From Bifidobacterium breve (GTDB lineage: Bacteria > Actinomycetota > Actinomycetes > Nanopelagicales > Nanopelagicaceae), in NCBI GenBank assembly GCA_945885625.1, contig CAMCYS010000001.1, forward strand, positions 310,001 through 374,000: a stretch of 64,000 bases of DNA, written 5' to 3'. Every line of letters starts with the position of its first letter. The first letter of the stretch is position 1. The translations under genes and the position numbers were made by a program. Below, one piece after another: positions 16,725 to 26,534 of the stretch. The notes below the pieces were generated by a model. It made no database searches, had not been told where the DNA came from, and saw only the letters and a program-made list of their open reading frames with translations.

Positions 16725-18263
16725 TTAACCTTTAAGTGAAATCAATCGAGAGTGGAGTTGTTCGCCAGCTTGTCGTGGCAGATAAAGAACAAAGTGCGCC
16801 CCTTTGCCTAGCTCGCCCCAAGCTTCGAGTTCGCCATTGTGTAGACGAGCATCTTCAAGCGCAATTGATAAACCCAAACCAGTTCCGCCACGCGTGCGGG
16901 CACGAGATGGATCGGCTCGCCAGAATCGGTCGAAAACGCGATTGAGCAATTTTGGCTCAATACCAACACCATGATCACGAACGCCAATCGCAACATCTTC
17001 AGCTGAAGCCATTATGCGGACTTCAATGGGCTTACTTTCAGCGTGATCTATGGCGTTGCTGAGTAGATTTCGTATCACCCGCTCAACTCGGCGGATATCA
17101 CCATTTACAAAGACCGAATCGCGAGGGCGATTTAAATTAATTTCAATTCCATTTTCCTGAGCAACTAGCGATAGATCGGCAATGCAGCGCTCGAGCGAGC
17201 CACAAATATCGAATTCAACTGCTTCTAGCTCTGCTACCTCAGCATCAAATCGGCTGATTTCAAGTAAGTCTTCGAGTAAACGTTCAAAACGATCAATCTG
17301 CCCGACCAATAACTCAGAGCTGCGTGCGACCACCGGATCAAATCCTTCGCGTGCGTTATGAATAACTTCAGAGGCCATGCGTAAAGTTGTCAGTGGAGTG
17401 CGTAGCTCATGTGAAACATCAGATACAAAGCGTTGTTGCACACGCGACAAATTCTCAAGTCGGGCAATTTGCTTCTGTAATGATTCAGCCATCTCATTGA
17501 AAGCAGTTCCGAGACTAGCTATCTCGTCATTACTCTTCACCTGCATCCGTTGGCTAAAATCGCCATCAGTGAATTGCTGAGAAATTCGAACTGCATTTCG
17601 AACCGGTTTCACGACTTGACGAACTACAATCCAAATAATCAACGCAATTAATATAATTAGTGCTAAACCCGTTAAATACAATGAATTACTAATCAGCGCT
17701 AATGTTGCTGCTTGATCGGCGAGACTAAAGAGAACATACATCTCATAATCACCATCATCAGGGATACTTATTCGTTGGCCTACTGCAAGACCATTGACTG
17801 AATTTTCGTTAGCGTATTCAATTTGAACATATGAATACTCTAGGTTCTCTGAATTGCGCACCATTTCCCGCAGGAATTCCGGAATAGAACTATTGGAAAC
17901 CAAATTTGAACTGATCTCATAGTTTGCTTTGCCGATACCTGATCCAGGAACTTGCAGGATTACAACTTCGCGGCCACTCTCATTGGTTCCAACTGTCGTT
18001 GCCGATGTAATTACGGAACTGAAGATCTCCCGAACTGAGTCAGATGGACTACCAGTAGCAATTGCAAGGCGATACTGGGCGCTAAAGATAGTAGAGCGAG
18101 CTTCGATAATCGCAGTATCTACATTTACTTGCTTGATACCCGCTGAAAGTCTGGAATAGAGCGTTGAGCCAGTAATGGTAATAACAACTAGTGATAAAAG
18201 GATTGTCGAAACAACTACCCGCAGAGCCAGGGACTGAGACTTTGGAGCACTACCAAATCGCAT
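16725..18263 (-). CDS. mtrB: Sensor histidine kinase MtrB
   Basis: A 512-residue membrane kinase: transmembrane segments at about 13-33 and 193-214 flank an extracytoplasmic sensor; HAMP follows (216-268); HisKA has FVSDVSHELRTPLTTLRMA with phospho-His285; the ATPase domain has N-box RNLLSNAIDHAES and the glycine boxes VRDHGVGIEP and GTGLGLSIA. MtrB phosphorylates MtrA to control cell-wall and division genes in actinobacteria. The start codon abuts the mtrA stop. The lipoprotein gene lpqB, which normally follows mtrB, is absent: comF comes next after 56 bp. Confidence 0.95.
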   Translation of the reverse strand: MRFGSAPKSQSLALRVVVSTILLSLVVITITGSTLYSRLSAGIKQVNVDTAIIEARSTIFSAQYRLAIATGSPSDSVREIFSSVITSATTVGTNESGREVVILQVPGSGIGKANYEISSNLVSNSSIPEFLREMVRNSENLEYSYVQIEYANENSVNGLAVGQRISIPDDGDYEMYVLFSLADQAATLALISNSLYLTGLALIILIALIIWIVVRQVVKPVRNAVRISQQFTDGDFSQRMQVKSNDEIASLGTAFNEMAESLQKQIARLENLSRVQQRFVSDVSHELRTPLTTLRMASEVIHNAREGFDPVVARSSELLVGQIDRFERLLEDLLEISRFDAEVAELEAVEFDICGSLERCIADLSLVAQENGIEINLNRPRDSVFVNGDIRRVERVIRNLLSNAIDHAESKPIEVRIMASAEDVAIGVRDHGVGIEPKLLNRVFDRFWRADPSRARTRGGTGLGLSIALEDARLHNGELEAWGELGKGAHFVLYLPRQAGEQLHSRLISLKG

Positions 18264-18941
18264 CTACTGACCGCCGGCTTTGTAACCAACACCTCGCACG
18301 GTTACGACAATTTCAGGATGTTCTGGATCGTGTTCAACTTTGGCACGCAGTCGCTGAACATGAACGTTAACCAAACGGGTATCAGTTGAGTGGCGATAAC
18401 CCCAAACTTCACTTAGGAGTGCATCACGCGAGAAGACCCGACCTGGTTCGCGAGCTAACGCGACTAGAAGATCGAATTCCAGCCGAGTTAAGGCAATCTG
18501 TTTACCAGCACGCGATACCTGATGTGCAACTACATCGATAACTAAATCAGCAATTGTTAAGAGACCAGAAATATCAGTGTTAGTGCGACGTAAACGGGTT
18601 CGGATTCGCGCGATTAACTCAGATGGATGCTTAAATGGTTTGACCATGTAATCATCAGCACCTGCCTCAAGGCCGCGAACTACATCATGGGTATCACCTT
18701 TGGCCGATAACATCACAATCGGCACCATTGATTCGGCCCTGAGTAATTTACATACTTCGATGCCATCTAATCCTGGCAACATAACATCTAGTAAAACTAA
18801 ATCTGGTGGATTATTACGGAAAACATCGAGCACTTCATCTCCGCGACTTACTAGATCCACGTCGATGCCGGCACCGGTCAATACGATGCCGAGCATCTCC
18901 GCCAGATCCTGGTCGTCATCGACGACCATTACTAAAGTCAT
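18264..18941 (-). CDS. mtrA: Response regulator MtrA
   Basis: A 225-residue OmpR-type regulator. The receiver has the acidic pocket DDDQD at 8-12, phospho-acceptor Asp52 in LVLLDVMLPG and the conserved lysine in MLSAKGD. The winged-helix domain (about 130-225) includes RLVNVHVQRLRAKVE and ends VVTVRGVGYKAG. MtrA binds origins and promoters of cell-wall hydrolases and is essential in mycobacteria. Its ATG directly follows the TAA of sahH with no spacer, and its TAG is directly followed by the mtrB ATG. Confidence 0.96.
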   Translation of the reverse strand: MTLVMVVDDDQDLAEMLGIVLTGAGIDVDLVSRGDEVLDVFRNNPPDLVLLDVMLPGLDGIEVCKLLRAESMVPIVMLSAKGDTHDVVRGLEAGADDYMVKPFKHPSELIARIRTRLRRTNTDISGLLTIADLVIDVVAHQVSRAGKQIALTRLEFDLLVALAREPGRVFSRDALLSEVWGYRHSTDTRLVNVHVQRLRAKVEHDPEHPEIVVTVRGVGYKAGGQ

Positions 18942-20228
18942 TTAGCTTCCGTGTTCCCAAGAATTCAAGTACAAGTCTTGTGCAGGAGTAAGAACATCAA
19001 TCTTGCCACCCATACTGCTTAGTTTAAGGCTGGCAACTTCTTTGTCTATGTGGGTAGGTACGTTGTGAATTCCAGCTGCGAGATTCTTCGCCTCTTTTAC
19101 CAGATATTCAGCAGTTAACGCTTGATCTGAGAATGACATATCCATTACAGATGCTGGGTGGCCTTCGGCAGCACCTAGGTTTACCAGGCGACCCTCAGCA
19201 ATTAAGAGTAAGCGACGTCCATCAGACATTACATATTCATCAGTTTGATGACGCATTTTGGCATTCTTGCTTTTGGCATTTTTCTCTAGCCAAGCCACAT
19301 CGATTTCAATATCAAAGTGACCTGAGTTGGCCATGATTGCGCCATCTTTCATAACGGCGAAGTGCTCATCACGAAGAACATCGCGGTTACCAGTTACCGT
19401 AATAAAAACATCGCCAACCTTGGCGGCATCGGTCATTGGCATAACGCGGAAGCCTTGCATCATGGCATCGAGTGCTTTAGTCGGATCGATTTCAGTAATG
19501 ATTACATCTGCGCCCATACCTTTGGCGCGCTCTGCCACGCCTTTTCCGCAATAACCAAAACCGGCGACAACCACAATGCGGCCCGCAAGCAGATAATTGG
19601 TGGCACGGAAGACGGCATCGAGTGTTGATTGCCCAGTTCCATAACGATTATCAAACATGTGCTTTGTATCGGTGTCATTAACCGCGATCATTGGGAACTT
19701 TAATGCCCCATCTTTAGCCATTTGAGTTAGGCGAATTACGCCAGTTGTAGTTTCTTCGCAACCACCTGCGACATTTGGAATTAACTCTTGGCGGGTAGTG
19801 TGCAGAACATTTACTAAATCGCAACCATCATCAAAAACTTGGTGTGGTTCGATATCAAGGGCTGCATTTAGGTGTGAGTAATATCCATCGCGATCAACGG
19901 CATTTTTAGCAAAAACACTAATGCCATATTCATGCACAAGAGCCGCAGCAGTGTCATCTTGAGTTGAAAGTGGATTAGATGCACAAAGGGCGATATCTGC
20001 ACCACCTGCTTTTAGAACGCGCATCAAGTTGGCAGTTTCAGTAGTAACGTGCATACAGGCAGCAATTCGAATGCCCGCAAATGGTTGTGACTTTTCAAAT
20101 CGCTCACGGATTTGAGCAAGAACTGGCATATTGCGTTCTGCCCATTCGATGCGCTTGCGGCCTTGCTCGGCTAGCGAAGCATCGGCAATGTCATTGCGAG
20201 GTACGGTCTTTGTTACAGGTGCGTTCAC
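18942..20228 (-). CDS. ahcY: Adenosylhomocysteinase
   Basis: A 428-residue NAD-dependent enzyme hydrolysing S-adenosylhomocysteine to adenosine and homocysteine. Visible are the substrate motifs [11 protein letters not shown] and [11 protein letters not shown], the NAD fold [12 protein letters not shown] near 220-231, [10 protein letters not shown] and the C-terminal [10 protein letters not shown]. It is shorter than the mycobacterial form (about 490) because it lacks an internal insertion and ends early, as in archaeal/Thermotoga-type enzymes. It starts at a GTG with AGGAG 7 nt upstream, and has a good sigma-70 promoter. It heads the sahH-mtrA-mtrB operon. Confidence 0.95.
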   Translation of the reverse strand: MNAPVTKTVPRNDIADASLAEQGRKRIEWAERNMPVLAQIRERFEKSQPFAGIRIAACMHVTTETANLMRVLKAGGADIALCASNPLSTQDDTAAALVHEYGISVFAKNAVDRDGYYSHLNAALDIEPHQVFDDGCDLVNVLHTTRQELIPNVAGGCEETTTGVIRLTQMAKDGALKFPMIAVNDTDTKHMFDNRYGTGQSTLDAVFRATNYLLAGRIVVVAGFGYCGKGVAERAKGMGADVIITEIDPTKALDAMMQGFRVMPMTDAAKVGDVFITVTGNRDVLRDEHFAVMKDGAIMANSGHFDIEIDVAWLEKNAKSKNAKMRHQTDEYVMSDGRRLLLIAEGRLVNLGAAEGHPASVMDMSFSDQALTAEYLVKEAKNLAAGIHNVPTHIDKEVASLKLSSMGGKIDVLTPAQDLYLNSWEHGS

Positions 20229-20262
20229 AGTAAAACTCCTAGATAGAAAGTAAGAATATGGT

Positions 20263-20291
20263 CAATTAGGCAGGACCCCGCCAGGAGTCAA
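20263..20291 (-). promoter_or_regulatory. Sigma-70-type promoter of ahcY-mtrA-mtrB
   Basis: On the minus strand TTGACT (20286-20291), a 17-bp spacer and TAATTG (20263-20268) give a near-consensus -35/-10 pair. The leader would be about 25-30 nt and contains AGGAG before the GTG start, so this is one of the few classically led genes here. No SAH or SAM riboswitch fold could be recognised in the leader. Confidence 0.55.
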
Positions 20292-20334
20292 GAGTATCGG
20301 CAATGCCCAGTTGAGTTCTACTTAGACGCAGTAG

Positions 20335-21696
20335 TTAAGCGTTAATCAGCGCCAATAGCTCATCACGATGGACCGCCATATTTGCTGCGGTATCGGCTTC
20401 TACGTTTAAACGCAGCAGAGGTTCGGTGTTTGAAGCACGCACGTTGAACCACCAGGTTGTTGTAGAAACAGTCAAGCCATCTAGTTCATCAATCTCAAAT
20501 TCAGAGAGTGCAGCATATTTCTCGCGAACTGCTTTGATCACCGAAGCAGAATCTGCCACTTTCGAATTAACTTCACCACTTGCGACATATCTTTTAAATG
20601 GTGCAAGTAGTTGAGAAATAGTTTGGTCGGACTCACCAAGTGCTGCCAAAGCATGAAGCGCAGCTAACGCACCAGAGTCTGCTCGCCAGAAATCCTTAAA
20701 GTAGAAGTGACCAGAGTGTTCGCCGCCGAATACTGCGCCAGTCTCTGCCATAAGTGCCTTTATGTAGGAGTGGCCAACTCGCGACCTAACCGGCACTCCA
20801 CCTAACTCCTTGATTACTTCGACCACGGTTCGCGAAGAGATCAGACTATGAATAATTGTGGCTCCTGGGTGTTTAACCAACTCCCGACTAGCAATTAGTG
20901 TGGTTAGCAAAGACGGGTCAACCGTTTCGCCTTTTTCATCTACTAAGAAACAACGATCAGCATCACCATCAAAGGCGAGCCCAATATCAGCTTTTTGTAA
21001 CAAAACTGCTTTCTGCAGATCTCGTAAATTCGCCGGATCTATTGGATTAGCTTCATGGTTTGGAAAGTTTCCATCGAGTTCAAAGTAAAGCGGAATAATC
21101 TCAGCGCTAATTCGTTCGAAGATTGCCGGAGCCGTAAAACCAGCCATGCCATTACCTGCATCAATAACAATCTTTAGTCGACGATTACCTTTAAAGGAGA
21201 CCAATCTATGTAAATGATCGGCATATGGCTCAAGCAAGTTTTCAGTAGTTTCAACACCAACTGGACGCATCGCAACTGGTATTCCCTGACGAACAAATTT
21301 TTCGATTGTCTGCAGGCCAGTCTCTTTACCAATTGGACGAGCACCACTTAAACATAATTTAATACCGTTATAAGCCGCCGGATTATGGCTGGCGGTAAAC
21401 ATGGCACCTGGCAAGTTCTTCGAACCAGCTGCAAAATAAAGCAGGTCGGTCGATGCTAAGCCAATCCGAATTACATTTGTGCCATTACTAGTGACGCCAG
21501 CAGAAAAAGCTTCGGCAAGTTCTGGCGAAGAAGGGCGCATATCTTCGCCAATGATTACAGTACCTGGCTCACGTTCAATTTCTAGAAATCTGGCAAATGC
21601 TAATCCGACTGCAAAAGCGAAATCTGGCGAAAGTTCGTCATCTACTAATCCCCGAATGTCATACGCTTTAAATATATCGGGTATGTTTTGATTCAT
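20335..21696 (-). CDS. manB: Phosphomannomutase/phosphoglucomutase
   Basis: A 453-residue alpha-D-phosphohexomutase. The phosphoserine loop TASHNP contains Ser103, the magnesium loop is DGDADR at 243-248, the sugar-binding GEHSGHFYF near 325-333, and the phosphate-binding RASNTEPLLR near 423-432. It interconverts mannose-1-phosphate and mannose-6-phosphate (or the glucose forms), feeding GDP-mannose and cell-wall sugars. Position after DUF3499 matches Rv3258c-Rv3257c. Upstream gap to DUF3499 is 15 bp, so they are co-transcribed. Confidence 0.93.
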   Translation of the reverse strand: MNQNIPDIFKAYDIRGLVDDELSPDFAFAVGLAFARFLEIEREPGTVIIGEDMRPSSPELAEAFSAGVTSNGTNVIRIGLASTDLLYFAAGSKNLPGAMFTASHNPAAYNGIKLCLSGARPIGKETGLQTIEKFVRQGIPVAMRPVGVETTENLLEPYADHLHRLVSFKGNRRLKIVIDAGNGMAGFTAPAIFERISAEIIPLYFELDGNFPNHEANPIDPANLRDLQKAVLLQKADIGLAFDGDADRCFLVDEKGETVDPSLLTTLIASRELVKHPGATIIHSLISSRTVVEVIKELGGVPVRSRVGHSYIKALMAETGAVFGGEHSGHFYFKDFWRADSGALAALHALAALGESDQTISQLLAPFKRYVASGEVNSKVADSASVIKAVREKYAALSEFEIDELDGLTVSTTTWWFNVRASNTEPLLRLNVEADTAANMAVHRDELLALINA

Positions 21697-21711
21697 GACT
21701 AGCTAGTTCAA

Positions 21712-22089
21712 TTACTTATTTGGTACGGCTCGAAGATGACCTCGTCGACCAATGTGCTCTGAACTCGCTGCCAGCGTCGCAGCTGTCGAAGTATTCTCCG
21801 CAATCGGAGTAGCTGCTACTTCGCGAACTGCGTCAGCGATTGCCATTAAATCATCGCTAGAGGGGCCACTCTGACTATCTGCAATTTGCGCACGAATAAC
21901 TTCCCAACCATTTGGAACTGTTAAACGTTCTGCATGAATTTCGCACAAATCGTAAGCATGTGGTTCAGAGTAAGTTGCCAATGGGCCCACAACTGCCGTT
22001 GATTCGGCATAAATGTAGGTCAAAGTCATCGTTGCCATTCGACGACAACTGGCGCGGGAACATGCGCGACCTACTTTTAGCGAACTCAT
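21712..22089 (-). CDS. DUF3499 family protein (Rv3258c-like)
   Basis: A 125-residue protein. The N-terminal 65 residues carry a putative metal site: CSRASC (10-15), then Cys and His in YDLCEIHAERLTVPNGWEV (47-65). This pattern with conserved TLTYIYAESTAVVGPL is the actinobacterial DUF3499 family, always close to manB and whiB2. Function unknown. The C-terminal half is low complexity. A leaderless promoter (TAATCT at 22097-22102) lies 7 nt before the ATG. Confidence 0.85.
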   Translation of the reverse strand: MSSLKVGRACSRASCRRMATMTLTYIYAESTAVVGPLATYSEPHAYDLCEIHAERLTVPNGWEVIRAQIADSQSGPSSDDLMAIADAVREVAATPIAENTSTAATLAASSEHIGRRGHLRAVPNK

Positions 22090-22096
22090 ATGACGC

Positions 22097-22102
22097 AGAT
22101 TA
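22097..22102 (-). promoter_or_regulatory. Predicted -10 element (TAATCT) of the DUF3499-manB operon
   Basis: TAATCT on the minus strand followed by 7 nt and the ATG at 22089. Leaderless pattern. Confidence 0.45.
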
Positions 22103-22130
22103 GTGGGCAGTCGCTCAAAAACTTGGGATT

Positions 22131-23432
22131 TTATGGATTTAGAACCCGAATGTTTGAAGATGGGATTGCCACTTTGGTCAGTTCGGCACCTGTTGCTATT
22201 GGGAAAAAAGCGTAACCACTCCTAGCCGCTACGAGAGCACCTGCGTGATTATCGTTGCCAGCTCGAAGAATCGTGATGGCGATCGCATTGTTTGGCACTT
22301 GCCAAGTAACTAGATCTGAACCAGTAATGCTCTGTTCTTTAGCTTTGCCATTTAAATACTGGACACGAAGATCCACGGAAATGGCGTCGCCAGCAAAGAC
22401 AATTTTTGGTAAAAGTCCAGCCACCGCAATCTGCATTGGAATCAGTACTGGCGAAGGTGTGATCCAGAGAAAGTCGCTATTTCCGTTTGAGGTGGCGCGA
22501 GATCGAACCGCTGCAACTATTGGTTGATCTGAGGTCAACTTAATCGCAAAGACTCCCTTGGATACCTTTGGATTCAGTTTCAATTCCACGACTTTTCCAC
22601 TGACCAATCTACGTTCATTAAATCCAGTTGGAATAAAACGACCATCATTTGAAAGAAGTTCCAGAGTAAAATTCGCATCAGCTATCCCAGGCACAAACAT
22701 GCGCAGATAATGATTTGGGGCTCGCTCGTTAACCAACTGTTGCGGAATGCCAGTTATGACAAAATTTTGTGATGGCGCTGAAATCGCATTAACTGAATCA
22801 CCACCCAACCTCTGTAGACCATTAACTCGCTCATCTACTAAATAGCTATTAACGCGACCAGATCTAGCAACAACGTTAACCACAATGCTCGAATCACCTG
22901 GTGCCAATGAATCTAGTTTTATTGCCACACTGGAATTTGCTTTCAAGGAAATAGTTTTTACTGCCTGCTCGCCAGTTTCACTCCAGGTGGAAATATCCAC
23001 AATTGAAAGACTCAATCCGCTGTTTACTAAATAAATCACGCCTTTACTGCTCACATCTGAAGTGCCCCCGACAAACCATTGCGAAGTAGCAGGAGCAGTG
23101 CACAAAACTGTGCCAGCCCAAACACCGGTGCGGCTCTGGAAACTTACCGGGGTAAGACCTTCTGTCTGTAGCAAGATTGGATCACTTACACTGGAATATC
23201 TCAATGTTTTGATCTTTACTAGTTTTGTACTCTTACTTCCAATTCGATAAAACGGCGTATTCTTCGATGCCACGGAAGTCGAGGTCGTGATACCCGCTGG
23301 ATTTGGCGGGCAAAGAACAGCTGGATAGGACTTCGAATATTGCCGGGAATTTGTATTCGCATCAAATAAATTAGTTGCCAATAAAATTAGGGTAATGATT
23401 CCAGCTAAGACCGCACCTTTCTGAAACTTCAT
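22131..23432 (-). CDS. DUF5719 family secreted/anchored protein
   Basis: About 433 residues. After MKFQKGAVLAG comes one hydrophobic segment (about 5-25), then a long beta-rich extracytoplasmic region with CPPNPAG near 41-47 and two cysteines that could form a disulfide. No catalytic motif is seen. Placement directly after the large glycosyltransferase and next to whiB2/DUF3499 is what I know for DUF5719 of actinobacteria. I chose the ATG at 23432 rather than 23504 because it overlaps the glycosyltransferase stop as ATGA and the preceding residues are not signal-like. Confidence 0.75.
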   Translation of the reverse strand: MKFQKGAVLAGIITLILLATNLFDANTNSRQYSKSYPAVLCPPNPAGITTSTSVASKNTPFYRIGSKSTKLVKIKTLRYSSVSDPILLQTEGLTPVSFQSRTGVWAGTVLCTAPATSQWFVGGTSDVSSKGVIYLVNSGLSLSIVDISTWSETGEQAVKTISLKANSSVAIKLDSLAPGDSSIVVNVVARSGRVNSYLVDERVNGLQRLGGDSVNAISAPSQNFVITGIPQQLVNERAPNHYLRMFVPGIADANFTLELLSNDGRFIPTGFNERRLVSGKVVELKLNPKVSKGVFAIKLTSDQPIVAAVRSRATSNGNSDFLWITPSPVLIPMQIAVAGLLPKIVFAGDAISVDLRVQYLNGKAKEQSITGSDLVTWQVPNNAIAITILRAGNDNHAGALVAARSGYAFFPIATGAELTKVAIPSSNIRVLNP

Positions 23433-26400
23433 GAGAGCTCCATCTCTGAGATCTCGCGCTTTCGTCTTCCAGCTGGAAGCGCCAAAATAATTAGGACCAC
23501 CCAAGTAATAAATTGGAGGCTAAGTGCGCCTCGACGCAGAGTTCCGTCATGAATCAAGGTGAACTCGCCCGCTTCCAACACCTTAAATTGCGGTAGTCCT
23601 GCTTCGTTCTCGCTGCGTTCGAGTTTTAGGCCGTTTTGTAGAATTTGCCAGCCTAGATCGTAATTCTCCGTCAGGGTTATGACTCCTGGACCTGGAACGC
23701 TGGCAGTAACGCCAATATCGCCACTGGCCAGCAAGGTGACTTCACCAAGAATATTTGTAAAAATTAAACGACCAGTTGGCTCGCTAATTTTCCAGACTAT
23801 GCCATCTGATGTCGCAGAGGTGCGCGCAAAACCTCCAAGGGCATCAATGGTTCGAACTATATCCTTATCAATCGGATTCTTTGCGAATAGATACTTGATG
23901 CCAAAATCAGCAAAAGTTTTGCTAGTAGTCAAACCACTTCCATCAGCAAGTTCAATTACCGCTTTTGCAATCGCTGGATCTTGAGTCGGAGCGACATCTG
24001 GCTCGCCCAAAGTGATATCTGAGCCGCGAGAGATATAGAAAGCAAGCGAAGTGAGATCGCGATTAGTAATCTCGCGAAGAACCAAGGTCTTCGCACCCAC
24101 CTCAACACCGAGATATTCCGGCAAGATATTTACGCTCTTTGAATAGACTGGCGAAGAATCTGCTTTCAGAACATTCCAAGAAATCGCAGTTGCCGAATAT
24201 CCCAAAGCGATTAGTAATAAACCTGCAGATAAAATATGGCGATAATTGACATTTGTGGCGATCAAATAGTCGCGCAAGTCATTGAGAATTATGGTTCCAA
24301 CTGTTACTGCTGCCAAAGTTGCGACGGCTAGGAATACACCTACCCAAAGTTGAGTTGGTGCGATTGTTCCATTACCAGTAATTGAGAGGGAACTTAAAAC
24401 TACTGAAAGCAGTAAGAAGATAATTCCCATGCTTGCGACTCGTCGCATTTGAGTGCTCGCAAAATAAGCGACGATCAAAACTAAGGTGAGTGGACTAATT
24501 GCCCACCAAGGTAGCGCCCCGGGACCGCCTGGGTTACCGATGAAAGCAAGATTGGGGCCGCCGCCACTTAATAAAATTCCTGGTTCGTAAAGGAAACGAA
24601 GCGGATCAATAATTGCAACCAAAGACCAAGGCGCCGTCACGATTAAGGGTGTGATTAATAGCGCCAGTCGACGTTTTAACTTCTGATCAAATAGCTCTTT
24701 ATTTAGATCGGAATTAAAGAGTCGAATATCTAGTCCGATGCCTACTACCGTGACTACCAACAATGCCAACCAAACCATCAGGGTAAATGAGGTCGCAATT
24801 GATATTAAAAGGGCAACTCCGAAGATTCGGCGCCAGGAAATTCGTTCGAAGTTATCGAGGGAGGAAATACTGGCGACAATCCACGGCAGGATAATCAGCA
24901 TGGCTAAGGTTCCAAGGCGCCCAGTATTAACGCTTGCGATCGCTACTGGACTGATTGCATAAAGCATGCTCGCCGATACGCGCAGCCAAGCATTTTTAGT
25001 AACTAATTTTAAGAACTTATATACCGAGATGGCCATGAGTGCTGGTGCTAAAAAGATTAGAGTTGTAATCAAAACTGCGGGCTTGCCAAAAAAGAAAATT
25101 GATAGCAGCGAGAGAAGTGCGACCCATGGAGGTGTCGGAGATGAGCTTCCCATTCCGACTTGATGCCAGGATTCAACATAACTTCGCCAGAGTGAACTAG
25201 TGCCGTGAGGTGTCGTTGCTAAAGCACCACCAATGAGTGAGCCGAAACGTGATCTTGAAGAGAGCAATATGAATATAAAAAGTGAAATTCCCAGAATAAC
25301 CTGCGGGCGCTTTAGAACACTCCCCCAGTTAATTACCTTTACTGGTGTTAGTAGATCTGCATCATCATTGAACTCTTCGACAATGTCGTTATCAGTCGGT
25401 AGTTTTGCAGAAATGCGATCTCGAATCGACTCAAAAAAATTGTTTACACCATTTCGATATTGAGTTAAACGAGGTGGGATGAAATCGGCAATTACCCGCG
25501 GCGGTAATAAGCGATGGATTCGGCGCTCCTTGCGTGCCGCCCGAAGAATTGCTGGCCGAAACACAAGCGAAGCAATAGCTAAGATTTCATCGCTGGCATA
25601 GCCCGGTAACTTCGCAATTAGGTAGCCAAAGGATCTGATTGCTGCACTAGTTACGAGCTGCAGTATTAACCAAGGTAACAGCCAAGCAGATGAATTCGCT
25701 AATAAAACATAGGCCGAGTTGCGACGGTCTAACAGCAACGGCCGGTGCAGAAATGCGCCTTCTACATCAACTGATCTACGCTCGGAGGCTGCTGCCTGGG
25801 CGTGAAATGCCACAGAATCTGTAACCACAATAACTGAATGGCCAGCCATCCGAATTCGCCATCCAAAATCAACATCATCCCGAAAGAGCGCAAGCTGTGG
25901 GTCATACCCACCAAGCTCTGCAAAAACATCTCTTCTAATTAGGGCACCCGCAGTGCTAACCGAGAGAACATCCTGCACGCCATCGTGCTGACCTTGGTCA
26001 TACTCGTGAGTTTCCATGCCTGTCCAACGTGCACCATTGTTGGTGATACTTACGCCAACCTCAAGCAAATGTGAGCGATCATGCCAACCCAATAATTTTG
26101 GTCCAGCCATAGCTACGTTAGGACGATCGACAAGTTCAGCTAATAACTTTTCAAGAGCATCAGATTTAGGTGCGCAATCATCATGAATCACCCAGATCCA
26201 TTCATTGCGTTCATTACTTGACTTAGGAAATTTCTCAACTGCGCTATAGACAGCATCACCAAATCCGGCATCGCGTGGCATTGACAGAACTGGAATTTTT
26301 GCAGCTCTTAAAAGTGCAGCTGAATTATCTTTTGAACCAGTATCAACAGCAACAATTTGATTTAAGCCGCGCGTTTGCGATGACAGTGCTGCAACAACTT

Positions 26401-26479
26401 CGGGCAACCAAAGTGCCCCGTCGTGTGAAACTATTACAGCTGTAACATGAAACGGATCAGTGATTTTTGTGGTCGCCAT
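23429..26479 (-). CDS. Large membrane glycosyltransferase (GT2 fused to multi-pass membrane domain)
   Basis: A 1016-residue protein. Residues about 10-250 are a GT2/GT-A domain: VTAVIVSHDGALWLPEVVAAL, HDDCAP as the DxD-like metal site near 113-118, and DDVDFGWRIRMAGH near 200-213. After about 270 come at least a dozen hydrophobic segments, including a GT-C-like porter region with GNPGGPGALPWW near 660, then an extracytoplasmic beta domain and a last transmembrane segment. Likely adds sugars to a cell-envelope polymer; substrate unknown. The ATGA overlap with the DUF5719 gene implies coupled production. Confidence 0.85.
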   Translation of the reverse strand: MATTKITDPFHVTAVIVSHDGALWLPEVVAALSSQTRGLNQIVAVDTGSKDNSAALLRAAKIPVLSMPRDAGFGDAVYSAVEKFPKSSNERNEWIWVIHDDCAPKSDALEKLLAELVDRPNVAMAGPKLLGWHDRSHLLEVGVSITNNGARWTGMETHEYDQGQHDGVQDVLSVSTAGALIRRDVFAELGGYDPQLALFRDDVDFGWRIRMAGHSVIVVTDSVAFHAQAAASERRSVDVEGAFLHRPLLLDRRNSAYVLLANSSAWLLPWLILQLVTSAAIRSFGYLIAKLPGYASDEILAIASLVFRPAILRAARKERRIHRLLPPRVIADFIPPRLTQYRNGVNNFFESIRDRISAKLPTDNDIVEEFNDDADLLTPVKVINWGSVLKRPQVILGISLFIFILLSSRSRFGSLIGGALATTPHGTSSLWRSYVESWHQVGMGSSSPTPPWVALLSLLSIFFFGKPAVLITTLIFLAPALMAISVYKFLKLVTKNAWLRVSASMLYAISPVAIASVNTGRLGTLAMLIILPWIVASISSLDNFERISWRRIFGVALLISIATSFTLMVWLALLVVTVVGIGLDIRLFNSDLNKELFDQKLKRRLALLITPLIVTAPWSLVAIIDPLRFLYEPGILLSGGGPNLAFIGNPGGPGALPWWAISPLTLVLIVAYFASTQMRRVASMGIIFLLLSVVLSSLSITGNGTIAPTQLWVGVFLAVATLAAVTVGTIILNDLRDYLIATNVNYRHILSAGLLLIALGYSATAISWNVLKADSSPVYSKSVNILPEYLGVEVGAKTLVLREITNRDLTSLAFYISRGSDITLGEPDVAPTQDPAIAKAVIELADGSGLTTSKTFADFGIKYLFAKNPIDKDIVRTIDALGGFARTSATSDGIVWKISEPTGRLIFTNILGEVTLLASGDIGVTASVPGPGVITLTENYDLGWQILQNGLKLERSENEAGLPQFKVLEAGEFTLIHDGTLRRGALSLQFITWVVLIILALPAGRRKREISEMELS

Positions 26480-26512
26480 AGTGTGTGGTGGCGTTTCTAA
26501 TTGGTTTCCTAA

Positions 26513-26534
26513 TTAATCGAGATAAGTCGATTAA
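26513..26534. repeat. Perfect 8-bp inverted repeat at the end of whiB2
   Basis: TTAATCGA-GATAAG-TCGATTAA: 8-bp arms with a 6-nt loop, overlapping the whiB2 stop codon and lying 34 bp before the glycosyltransferase start. No T run follows on either strand, so it is more likely an attenuator, RNA-stability hairpin or protein site than a classical terminator. Confidence 0.5.

Noticed and set aside
20229..20334. Possible SAM/SAH riboswitch before ahcY
   Set aside because: The region is explained by a -35/-10 promoter pair whose predicted leader is only about 28 nt, too short for a known riboswitch fold.
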